The notes beneath the pieces are model-generated. The model saw only the letters and a list, made by a program, of their open reading frames with translations. It ran no database searches and was not told the DNA's origin. Shown in pieces: positions 1 through 8,610 of a stretch of 64,000 nucleotides of DNA. The DNA is taken from the NCBI GenBank assembly GCA_036971475.1, contig JBAIZL010000003.1:88062542-88126541 (forward strand). Direction: 5' to 3'. The stretch comes from Prosapia bicincta (Eukaryota > Arthropoda > Insecta > Hemiptera > Cercopidae). The first letter of the stretch is position 1; every line of letters starts with the position of its first letter. The translations under genes and the position numbers were made by a program.

Positions 1-922
1 AATCATAATTAATTATTTGAAGGTTTAATGAAAAACTATCAACTTACTTGCTAAACAAGTAAGTTAATAGCTTTCACATATTTCTTCAAATACAAATTAC
101 TCAATGATCTTTGAAATCAAAGTGATTACAGCAAACTAACTTTAAATGCATTTAGTATGTTTAAAGACAAACTTATCAGAATTGTAAAATGTATTATAAA
201 ATAACTTTTCATGACCTTCTACAATTTTGAGCAACTTTGCATTTTGAGGCTATGGATATATTTGTAATACTTGGAGAAAAACGTAGAGCGTAGGAAATTC
301 ATGATAGTTAAAGAGGAGTAAATAAATTGAATCACAGTGAATCCTATTTCAAATTCACTGTAATTTAATTCATTTACTCCTCAACTATCATGAATTTCCT
401 GCGCCCCACGTTTTTCTATAAGTATTATAAACATATCCATAGCCACTAACAATTCTCCCTCAAAATTGTAGAAGGCCATGAAAAATTATTTTATACATTT
501 TAGTCTGTTTTGAAAAAACATACACTTTGTGTATTTAAAAAAATTGTATTTAATTTATTAATTTCTGTTTTTTAGTTTTATGTCCGGGTGAAAAAATTCA
601 ATTGATTTTGTAACATAATTTCATACAATAGCTGATTTTATGCTCTATGTTTTATTGTAGAACAGCTTTTTTAACACAAAAGTTATATTACTTTTGCAAG
701 CAAATCTAATTTGCACCTCAAGCAAATCTAATTTGTTTAAAAAAATAACGTTTAAACAAATATAAAGCAAAAGAATGTTTAGAACACCTGTTTTAACACA
801 TAAGCTATCTCATCACCCAAATTCGATTTGTTTAAACAACTATTGTTTAAACAAATGTAGAAACAAGAAATAGAGTGAGAGAAACATTGTCATCTAATTC
901 TGATCTATGTTTAAAATTTCAG
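1..922. repeat. Foldback MITE (about 185-504) in otherwise featureless DNA
   Basis: The stretch 185-341 is repeated in inverted orientation at about 351-504. Both arms carry the block ATGGATATRTTTRTAATACT, the AACGT core and GAGGAGTAAATRAATT, so the whole unit can fold into one long hairpin of about 320 bp. A second short stem (CAGTGAAT / ATTCACTG) closes the centre. There is no coding capacity, which fits a non-autonomous foldback DNA transposon (MITE). The rest of 1-922 is AT-rich with no recognised gene. If the exon at 923-1000 is real, this is intron of a gene entering from the left. Confidence 0.7.
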
Positions 923-1000
923 GTCTCTAGCTCATCAAGAAGTTTAAACTCGACTGCGAAATTCCACCGGAACAGACAGAGGCGACAGAAACTGAACTAA
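923..1000 (+). CDS. Possible terminal exon of a rightward gene entering from the left
   Basis: A splice-acceptor-like sequence (TTTAAAATTTCAG, ending at 922) precedes a short stretch that is GC-richer than its surroundings. From 923 the frame reads 25 residues ending RNRQRRQKLN and stops at 998-1000. A second acceptor, the TAG at 928-930, opens another frame from 931 that reads LIKKFKLDCEIPPEQTEA and stops shortly after 1000. An AATAAA lies at 1169-1174. The open frames, acceptor and polyadenylation signal suggest a last exon, but the product is not recognised, no other exon is visible in 1-922, and the frame is undecided. It would converge on Gdown1 with overlapping 3' ends. Confidence 0.3.
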   Translation, partial: VSSSSRSLNSTAKFHRNRQRRQKLN

Positions 1001-1175
1001 TAAAATTGTTTTAAAAATTACAAAGTTGCTCCAAGTTATTATTGTAAAAATCAAGTTACTATATAAATTTGGTTTCTTGTATGTAACATACGAGTCATTT
1101 ATTTCTGAATTGATGTACTTGCAATGTTAATACAATAATGACTTAAATCTTGTAATATTAAATTATAAAATAAAC

Positions 1176-1470
1176 TTACTTATATATCTTCTTATGATAT
1201 CCTGCGCCTGAATGACCTGCAAATATTTTTAAAGGATCCGTTTCATCGTCACTTTCATCTTCAATATGTTTTTGATTACTAGTCAGAGAACCAGGAGTAC
1301 ATTTTCCAGTCCATTCTAGATTATCCAATCCTTCTTTACCATTTATATTCAAATTCTTTAATATTTCAGAGAGCTTATCACTTTCATTCCTCTTCTGAAT
1401 TTCAGTTTCAATTTCATTTCTGAATTTAGTTATTTTTTCTCCTTTATCAGCTAGTTTTCTGATGAAACTC
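1176..1470 (-). CDS. POLR2M: Gdown1 coding exon 2 (last exon, or internal)
   Basis: The acceptor is TACTCTTCAG at 1480-1471. The exon completes the split lysine codon and continues SFIRKLADKGEKI, finishing the family block. The frame then stays open for 97 codons and ends at TAA 1176-1178. A TTTATT near 1097 on the plus strand (AATAAA on the minus strand) could be the polyadenylation signal. The alternative is splicing at 1180/1179, where GTAAGT is a consensus donor. Confidence 0.75.
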
Positions 1471-4400
1471 CTGAAGAGTAAAATAAAATAATTGTGAGAG
1501 AAATTTGTGTAGCAGGCCTATAGCACTAAAATATACATATAAAACTTACTAAGCAATTTATTAATCATGTTAACATTATTAAAGTTAAAAGATTACTAAA
1601 ACACTTGTAAATATTTACAAAGTTGTCTATAGTAGCACTTACTTATATTTGTTGAGGAAGGCCGTTTCGGAGGATGTGTACCATCGTCAACTCAGAACAT
1701 AACTGATTTCAAGGTTTTCGTAGATTAGGGTGAGGGTGAGATATTATGGTGGTGTGGGTGTACTTTGTGTCACTTTTTGACATCATAACTCTTAATACTC
1801 ACAAAATCTATGAAAACCTTGAGATCAGTTACGGTCTGAGTTGACAATGGGACACATCTCCCGAAACGGCCGTCCTCAACAAATATAAGTAAGTGCTACT
1901 ATAGGCAAGTTTGTAAATATTTACAAGTGTTATAGTGAAAACTATTGGCTCACGTTGAAGATGGAATCAACAAATATATATATTAAAAGATTAATTAAGT
2001 TTCACCAAACGTAAAGGGCTACAAAATTAATAAGTCCTTTATTAATCACTTTAACATTATTAAAGTTAAAGGATTAATTAGGTTTTGCCGAACGTAAAGG
2101 ACTACAAAATGCATAAGTCCTTTAGGTATTATAAATCTGATCCAAACATATTCCTAGACATGTTATTAAAGAATCAACCATTTTTCATAATAAAAATTAC
2201 AATTTTTTTAAAAATGATAAAACAACTTCGATACTGTAAAAATGGTCAAAATTTTATGAATGCTATCTCCAAGATGCATGGTGGTCAGATTCAGACAGTT
2301 TGAGCAGCAGGTTGGATGTGACCATTATAGCTAGGTTGGCAATGCAGAGATAGTTGCTACCAAAACAATGTAGCAGGGATCGTATAAGAAAACAGGCTAA
2401 CAAAGAACTGGACTATTTACTAAAAAAAACCCTTTTTAGTTGGAAAAGAGATGGATTGTCATCTTAAGATAAGTAAACTCTTTTTTCAAACAATTTTTAA
2501 TGGTTTTACGGTTCAATAGTTTAGTAAAATTACATACAATTCAAAAAACATTTATAACAAATTTTCATTGCACTTCCCATAGACTTACAAACGAAATATT
2601 TTTCCATCAGGCTTTAACAATGTTCCTATTGGAGAATATTAAATGCGCTTAGGCCCTATTATAGGATCAATTTGTATTTTCGAAATATAATCCTTGATAT
2701 CCATAATAAAAAATACACTCTGATTGGCAAGTTGTTTGAAACAAATCATTTTGGTAAAATTTTGAGTAAAACTACCAGTACACAGACAGTCAGTGCGCAG
2801 GAGCATTATGGCCAGTCCCGCTTAACAACAATGGAATCACATGCCAACTCTGTGCACACCATCTGCCTCAGAAAAGCTAGCATTTCGGATATACCCTTAC
2901 TTTCCAAACACATAAGAAACTATAAATTCAGAGTTTCCCTTTCATTTCCCCCCGATACAAGTTGTACAATGCCTCCAAGAAGGAACAAGATTATCACAAA
3001 ATACTAAACATTATTATAAAAATTTTCATCTTTCATAATATAAGTCCTGCATGTTGCTGCAATTGGAGATAAGATTGACACTTCACACACTAAACTACCT
3101 TACGTTATAAAATTATTTTGCTTATAAACGTAACTGAAAACAAATAAATTATAGACATTGTACCATATACTAAACTTTATTGTAATATTTGTTGATTCCA
3201 TCTTCGCGTGAGCTACTAGTAATCACTTACACTTTTTAAAAAATGTTTTAACTTGCCTATAGTAGCACTTACTTTGCTTGTTGAGGACGGCCGTTTCGGG
3301 AGATGTGTAATATCATATTGCATACTGTTTTATAAAGAAACAATAAATAAAGTTTCATAAAAATAAGAGTAAATAAACTTTCATATTTATTTGTGGTAAA
3401 GTGAGGTTATTTTGTGAATTTTTCAAAATGTTTCATTTTTGGGGTGTTGGCGATATCTTCAATTATTTTTCCTTATTCATTAGGGCTTTCTACATCATTG
3501 AGTATTGTAGTATTATGTATCTATAGATAACCAAAATTTGTTATTTTCAAATTAGTAATAATTATCGCTGATTAATGGTAGATTTATAAAAACTTATATT
3601 TAGTTTTTCTATGGTTACCACTTTAAGGGACTCTGTATAAACCTGCATTTCATTTGGTAAACTTGAATAACAATAATTTTTGTATTCTTTTAACACTTAT
3701 ACCGAAACACAGGTCTCACTGCCACTAAGCGAAATTTATTTATATAATTGTGGCTACCCTGGGTGATTGGCCGTGCTGACCTTTACAATAGCTACCTCCC
3801 TCATCATCCCCTTTCACATGGTCAATAGTCTATTAGTTTGGTTTGAGCATCTGACCTTGACATGTTGTTTTTCAAAATCCTACCTGCCTGTGAGACCGTG
3901 TGTTTCTGTTGCCGTATTTCGCATAGTGGTCTGAAGTACCTGGTGTTTCGGTTACCACATATAGGGGTATATGAGACCGGTGTTTCGGCTGATGTATTCC
4001 TTATTATATATCCTTTTACTATTTAATGTTGCTAAAGTAAAGTGTTTTGTTTGGAAAACTAAATGATTTCGAAATCTTGTTGCTGTTCATAACGAGCTGG
4101 TTGTAAATTACAAATTACACTTTTGCTATTACTTGCGACCAGACATTTGTTAACTAAAAGTTGTTAATGGTTAACTTACACTTGGAGGAAACGTTTTCGT
4201 CTTATGACTTCTTCAGCCTCGTATTTTTGCCGCTAGGAATGCTGCTGTTTTGTTTCCTCGGTACCATTTTTTTGAAAGTTAGAAGTGAAGTGATCGAAGA
4301 GTATGTGTAATCTGTGCCGTGTTTATTCATTTAGGATGTCATTTTTATGTGTGTTGCTATGTCTATATATTTCAAACTGTTCTAGTGTGTTTAATTTATG

Positions 4401-7400
4401 GCCTTTGTTGCATGTGTGGAGGATGCTCATGTTATTTTCCATGAGTGTTTAGTGTCCATGAGGTGATTTGCGAAGGGGGATTCAATAGTAGTGTGCAGTG
4501 CCCTTTTGTGTTCTTTATATCTTTCGGCGAAAGATCTGCCTGTTTGTCCAATATAGAACTTATTGCAGTTGTTGTATTTTAGTTTGTATACTCCTGGGTT
4601 ATTGTATGTGTTGATATTATTAATGCTGTGTCTGATAGCTGTTTGGCTTTTATTTGTTGTTCTGTAAGCTACATTGTATCCTGCTTTCTTTCTAGTCCAA
4701 TATTTTCCTACTAGTTGAAGTGGTAAAATGGCTTGCCAGAATGTTTGTGCAAAGGATCTTGACTCAAGCGACACAATTTGTGGACTGTTAAACGAAGACG
4801 AAAGTGATGTTATTGACGATCCAAGTAGTAGTGAAGTAGACGACTCGGACGCAGATCCCCATTATGTATTGTTTGGACAGGAATGTAGTGATAGTGATCC
4901 GGGTAACTTGGATGATGATTATGAAGACCTTCTTTTACGGAAAGTGCATGAAAATGTTTTACTAGATACTGGACATGACAACTAGCTTGATTATTTCATA
5001 GGAAGAAGGAAAAAACGGAACATGGTCCTCCCAATGCTTGAGAAATGACAAGCTTGAAATCATGACAAATTTAGTCAGAACCCCAACAAGCAATATTATT
5101 CGTACTGGCATACTAGAAATAAGAGGTCGTGCAAGGCGATTAGGTTACAACCCTTTAAAATTAGATGTATGGAAGCTTTTGTTTCAAGACGAAATTATGT
5201 CGATAACAGTAGAGAATACTAACGTAAAGCTCCAAAAATAAATGGTCAGAACTCAGTGATAAAACAAACAAAAGTAATTACAGAGGTACTTGCATTGAAA
5301 AGGTAAACGCTCTTATAGGCCTGTTTGTTTTATTATCGGTTTTACGATTTAATGATGAAAAGATTCAGTCACTGTTTACCAAAGACTATTGCATCCACCC
5401 TATATTTCCTGCTGCAATGTCTGAAAAGCGTTATGAAATCCTTACGTCTTGCCTGAGATTTGATGATTGTAACACAAGGGGGTAAGAAAAAAGATGACAA
5501 GGCTGCACCGATTTCACAAGTTTTTTGTAAATTTATTTTTATTTCGTCATTATATAAGTTTATATTAGTTATACATGTATTTTATTTTGCGAAAAGTCAA
5601 TGCCCTTTACATAATAAACCATTTCTAGAGATATCTGTCTTTTATGGCACCTTAAATTCTCAATGTAAACGGACTGGGTAAAATGCGGTCTCTGAGACCT
5701 GGTGTTTCCGTTAGTGTTATAAAAATGATGTTTCGGAATAGGTGTTAAACCATGAGTTACTATTGATTTTAAAAAAGGGTAACTATTTACTTTAGCCACG
5801 TAAACTAATTCACACAAAAAATTTTACTGGGTGATGCAGAAACTCACAACGAATACCAAAAAAATAATAACACTTTTACTTTTGTCCCAAATATTTACAA
5901 TTTTGAAAAAAAATCATTTAACCTCCATCCCCTTTACTGTCACATGAAACATTACAAAATCAATGTTTTATCTTGATTTTTCTACCTCGAAACTAACTAA
6001 ATGCCTCAAAAGTATTTACAATTTTATTTATTACCACGGAAGGTAAATTTTTGATCACATTTCAGTTGGAACTATGTTTTTGGGGAGCTATAGCAACAAC
6101 ACACTGTAATACGTCTAGACATGAATATACCTATAAAGAATCCAGTCAGGATGGATTTGGTTGCAATTTTATACAACATTACTATGTACCTATATTAAAA
6201 TATTAGTTTTTCCATCAACCAGTAAATTTTTTTGGCCGACCTCATACCTTACATGTGTAGATTTCTTTTGTATATTTTAATGTGGGTATGTAGGTAATAT
6301 TTTATAAAATTACAACCAAATCTATCCTAACTGGATACTTTTATGTGTATTTTAATACAGGTATAATATACAGTTATATTATATTACAACCAAATCTATC
6401 CTAACTGGATACTTTTATGTGTATTTTAATACAGGTATAGTATACAGTTATATCATATTATATTACAACCAAATCTATCCTAACTGGATACTTTTATGTG
6501 TATTTTAATACAGGTATAGTATACAGTTATCTTATATTATATTACAACCAAATCTATCCTAACTGGATACTTTTATGTGTATTTTAATACAGGTATAGTA
6601 TACAGTTATATTATATTACAATCAAATCTATCCTAACTGAATACTTTTATGTGTATTTTAATACAGGTATAGTATACAGTTATATTATATTACAATCAAA
6701 TCTATCCAGACTGAATAATGCATAGGGTAAGTCTAGACGTAGTACAGTGCGCTGTTGCTACTGCGCACAACAAAAACGTAGTCCTTACTAAAATGTAAAG
6801 ATAAAAAATTAACCTTCTGTGGGAATAAAAAAATGTAAATAGACGTAAATATTTTTTGAGGCATTTTGCAAGTTTCAAGGCAAAACATTGATTTTGTAAG
6901 GTTTTAGGTGATCATGAATGGGATGGTAGAATAATTTTTTCCAAAATTATAATAATTTGGGACATTAGCGAAAGCGTTATTATTTTTTTGTATTTGTTAA
7001 GTTTCTGCATCGCCCGGTAAAATTTTTCGTTCAAAATCGCTTATGTGGTTAGGTAAACAAAGACAAAAAAATAATAAAAGATACAACGTACGATTTTAGC
7101 AAAAAAATTATACCGGTCGACGCAGAAAGTCACCAAGGATACGAAAGCTCTCGTTCAAGGAAATAAATACAATTTTATCAAATCAAAGTGGGCAAAACAT
7201 TCAGTGCAGGTATTTATTTCCTGTGCCCATGTGTACAATTTTAGCAAAAAAATTATACCGGGTGCCGCAGAAAGTCATCTCAGATGTACACAAAAAATAA
7301 TAAAAACTCTCGCTCAGGGAAATAAAAACCATTTTTACAAAATTAAAGTTGGGTAAAAAATTTAGTGTAGAGTAGCAAGTACTACATTCACATATCAACG

Positions 7401-8202
7401 GCGAGCTGTACTACGTATACGTATATCTAAATATACCTATAAAGTCTCCAGATAGATTTGGTTGTAACTTTACACATTAAATAATTTAACGTCTACTTCC
7501 TCGGAGTAAAACTTTTTGCCAGGTAACATCACGTGATGTCTATTCTAGCTTTACATGTGTACATTTGGTAAAACGTATAAAATTACAACCAAATCTATCT
7601 TGACTGGATACTTCATACATATATAAAATTAACCTTCCATGTCAATAGCAAACAATAATTATGAATATAGCTTCAGGGCTTGTTTTTGATTCATTTTATA
7701 TACATTGATTGGGGGTGGGCAATGTGCATTTTTACCAGCTCTATTAGCATTACATATGAGGGGAATTACAATTTCCCAAAATTGTTAATTTTTGAGGCGT
7801 GAGCAAGAGTTGTAATAATTTTTTTCGTATCCCTGATGACACTCTGTCGGCTGGTATTTTTTTTTTGCTAAATTCGTACACGTGGGCACTATGAATAAAT
7901 AGCAATCTATTTACTATTTTATACATTACATCATTCAAGACTAAAGTTTAATGTTTTATTACAGAAATTGAAATTTAACAAAATTATAACAGCTTCTTAA
8001 AATTTAATTTAAGTATTGCTATTTCATCAATAAATACTTACTTATTATTTAATAGCTTATCTTGACGACTAAGTAAATCTAGTAATTCTAGTTTAGTTTT
8101 TGAAATTAGGCTTCCAATATAACCTTGCTTTTCTTTATTAGACTCTACTGGTAACTTTCCTGGTATTTTTTTAATGACTTGCTGAAACTTATCTTCATTC
8201 AT
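1176..8202 (-). CDS. POLR2M: Gdown1/POLR2M-like RNA polymerase II subunit (two exons)
   Basis: Exon 1 (8202-8042) joins exon 2 (1470 to the stop at 1176-1178) across a 6.6 kb intron with GTAAGT donor and TTCAG acceptor. This gives 151 aa. The diagnostic block is residues 46-64, RQDKLLNNKSFIRKLADKG, which closely matches the N-terminal block of vertebrate Gdown1 (POLR2M/GRINL1A). In that family the protein binds Pol II, blocks TFIIF binding and makes the polymerase Mediator-dependent. The block spans the exon junction in a single frame, which supports the splice. The rest is charged and low-complexity: an acidic patch (EDESDDETDP) precedes a C-terminal KIFAGHSGAGYHKKIYK. Vertebrate proteins are much longer (about 370 aa). 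The final AAG TAA overlaps a perfect GTAAGT donor, so the gene may continue to a further exon. It lies head to head with RARS2. Confidence 0.82.
1600..1985. mobile_element. MITE with long terminal inverted repeats (family A), copy 1
   Basis: The left arm (about 1605-1720) contains CTATAGTAGCACTTACTTAT, the GGCCGTTTCGG core and GTCAACTCAG. The right arm (about 1810-1930) repeats all of these in reverse complement. About 90 bp of unique sequence (GGGTGAGGGTGAG region) separate them. The outer end near 1945-1978 reads GAAGATGGAATCAACAAAT, the same end found at 3190 and 16770. There is no coding capacity. The copy lies in Gdown1 intron 1. Confidence 0.8.
1983..2135. repeat. Tandem duplication of about 90 bp
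   Basis: The block TTAATTAAGTTTCACCAAAC plus AAAGGGCTACAAAATTAATAA (from about 1990) recurs diverged about 90 bp later as TTAATTAGGTTTTGCCGAAC plus AAAGGACTACAAAATGCATAA, each ending in AGTCCTTT. The intervening TTAACATTATTAAAGTTAAA also occurs at about 1568, so this motif belongs to a local repeat family. Confidence 0.65.
2136..3184. other. Gdown1 intron DNA without a recognised gene
   Basis: The frame at 2672-3007 (plus) is open for 111 codons and is GC-richer in its second half. It contains a serine/threonine-rich stretch with no family that I recognise. It is more likely a decayed transposon than a gene. The remainder is AT-rich. Confidence 0.4.
3185..3312. mobile_element. MITE family A, half copy
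   Basis: This single arm carries TTGATTCCATCTTCGCGTGA, CTATAGTAGCACTTACTT and GGACGGCCGTTTCGGGAGAT, the same order as the left arm of the hairpin at 16807-17041. The inverted partner is missing, so this is a truncated or recombined copy. Confidence 0.75.
4185..4715 (-). mobile_element. Penelope-like element 3' fragment with GIY-YIG endonuclease, nested in piggyBac
   Basis: The minus-strand frame reads [20 protein letters not shown] followed by SFAERYKEHKRALHT. This is the GIY-YIG endonuclease signature (here [10 protein letters not shown]...R..EH) that follows the reverse transcriptase in Penelope-like retroelements. No reverse transcriptase domain is present, so this is the truncated 3' end. 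The open frame runs on antisense across the piggyBac start codon, giving a chimeric ORF at 4427-4774 with no biological meaning of its own. Confidence 0.8.
4728..5560 (+). pseudogene. piggyBac transposase, 5' half, frameshifted
   Basis: The frame at 4728-4982 starts MACQNVCAKDLDSSD and is rich in D/E/S, the acidic N-terminal region typical of piggyBac transposases. After a stop at 4983-4985, coding similarity resumes from about 5038. From about 5309 the frame VNALIGLFVLLSVLRFN is followed by SLFTKDYCIHPIFPAAMS and LRFDD, the conserved start of the DDE_Tnp_1_7 domain. After the stop at 5483-5485, KKDDKAAPISQVF still matches the family. The catalytic aspartates and the C-terminal zinc-binding domain are missing. 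It is non-functional. Confidence 0.82.
5815..7035. repeat. Helitron-family unit: inverted arms of about 230 bp around a tandem array
   Basis: The left arm (5815-6060) begins TTTTACTGGGTGATGCAGAAAC. The right arm (6780-7035) ends with the reverse complement GTTTCTGCATCGCCCGGTAAAA, and the internal blocks match in order (AACATTGATTTTGTAA, the TGCCTCAAAA motif, the GGAAGGTTAA motif). The centre holds the 74/79-bp array. The same arm and array design appears in the Helitron at 58225-61408, so I assign it to that family. No terminal TC or CTRR ends were identified here. Confidence 0.65.
6309..6715. repeat. 74/79-bp tandem array, about 5.5 copies
   Basis: The block TACAACCAAATCTATCC recurs at 6311, 6385, 6464, 6543, 6617 and 6691, giving spacings of 74, 79, 79, 74 and 74 bp. 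Each unit continues TAACTGGATACTTTTATGTG and an ATACAGGTATAGTATACAG segment. The unit is homologous along its length to the 70-bp repeat at 58938-60352. The 5-bp length variants (insertion of TATCA or TTATA) form blocks. Confidence 0.92.
7036..7960. repeat. Helitron-family fragments
   Basis: ATTATACCGGTCGACGCAGA at about 7105 and ATTATACCGGGTGCCGCAGA at about 7250 are the same module as ACCGGGCGACGCAGAAAGTC at 58367. Inverted copies occur at about 7580-7620 (ATTACAACCAAATCTATC) and 7830-7870 (CCTGATGACACTCTGTCGGC). They are overlapping, rearranged copies of one family filling the end of Gdown1 intron 1 next to exon 1. Confidence 0.7.
8042..8202 (-). CDS. POLR2M: Gdown1 coding exon 1
   Basis: This exon encodes residues 1-53 and two bases of codon 54. 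It starts MNEDKFQQVIKKIPGKLP and ends in RQDKLLNN just before the GTAAGT donor at 8041-8036. The ATG at 8202 is the first in frame. A lysine-rich, helix-forming N-terminus leads into the conserved Pol II-binding block. Confidence 0.83.
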
Positions 8203-8574
8203 TTTATTTCTAAAATTTCAACATATCTCTTCATAATGTTATTCTATTAGATTTACGCTAAAAATTACTGTTTATAAAGCCCACATTGTGTAATACTGTT
8301 TTACAATGTTTAGTGTTTTCAATAACAGCCAAAACAGTTGAATTAAAACGCTCAAAGCTCAAAATATCAACAGCTGATTTCTTACTACCAAGTAGAATGC
8401 AGATCAGCTGTGCTGCTCCATAGGAAGTTTTATTATCAAATTTAACCACAATAACATGTATTTTGTAGGTTATAAGAAAAAACAAGTTGGTATATTTTAA
8501 TTTCAGGCTATGTAGATGTTTATGGGGAATTATATATATATTCAGTTTGTGATGTGTCTCGTAATTTGTCAATA
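8203..8574. promoter_or_regulatory. Divergent Gdown1/RARS2 promoter interval
   Basis: Only 372 bp separate the two start codons of these head-to-head genes. The interval must contain both 5' UTRs and probably both core promoters. Compared with the flanking repeats it is unique sequence, with CAGCTGATTTC and GATCAGCTG E-box-like palindromes near 8372 and 8402. No TATA box at a clear position was identified. Shared regulation is inferred from geometry alone. Confidence 0.55.
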
Positions 8575-8610
8575 ATGGCAACGAAGATCAAGAATTTAAT
8601 AGGATCTAAG
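8575..8610 (+). CDS. RARS2: RARS2 coding exon 1
   Basis: This 12-codon exon reads MATKIKNLIGSK and is followed by a non-canonical-looking but valid GTGATA donor. It joins in phase 0 to VLQVLK at 10308. The start is inferred from position, phase and resemblance to the short basic N-terminus of RARS2. It is too short to prove by reading alone. Confidence 0.72.

Larger units (their letters stand above)
3690..5748 (+). mobile_element. Defective piggyBac element with TTAA target duplications
   Basis: TTAA at 3690-3693 and 5745-5748 bounds a 2,051-bp element. Its termini are inverted repeats, CACTTATACCGAAACA on the left and (reverse complement) CACCTATTCCGAAACA on the right, 14 of 16 identical. 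Subterminal GGTCTCACTG and GAGACCGGTGTTTCGG motifs repeat near both ends. TTAA duplication is the hallmark of piggyBac insertion. Internally only the 5' half of a transposase remains (4728-5560). A Penelope fragment is inserted upstream of it. The element sits in Gdown1 intron 1, in the opposite orientation to that gene. Confidence 0.88.

Noticed and set aside
4427..4774. 115-codon minus ORF as a single gene
   Set aside because: It is a chimera of a Penelope GIY-YIG fragment and antisense piggyBac sequence.
8258..8581. 107-codon minus ORF
   Set aside because: It overlaps the divergent promoter and the RARS2 start, is rich in AT-driven residues and resembles no family.
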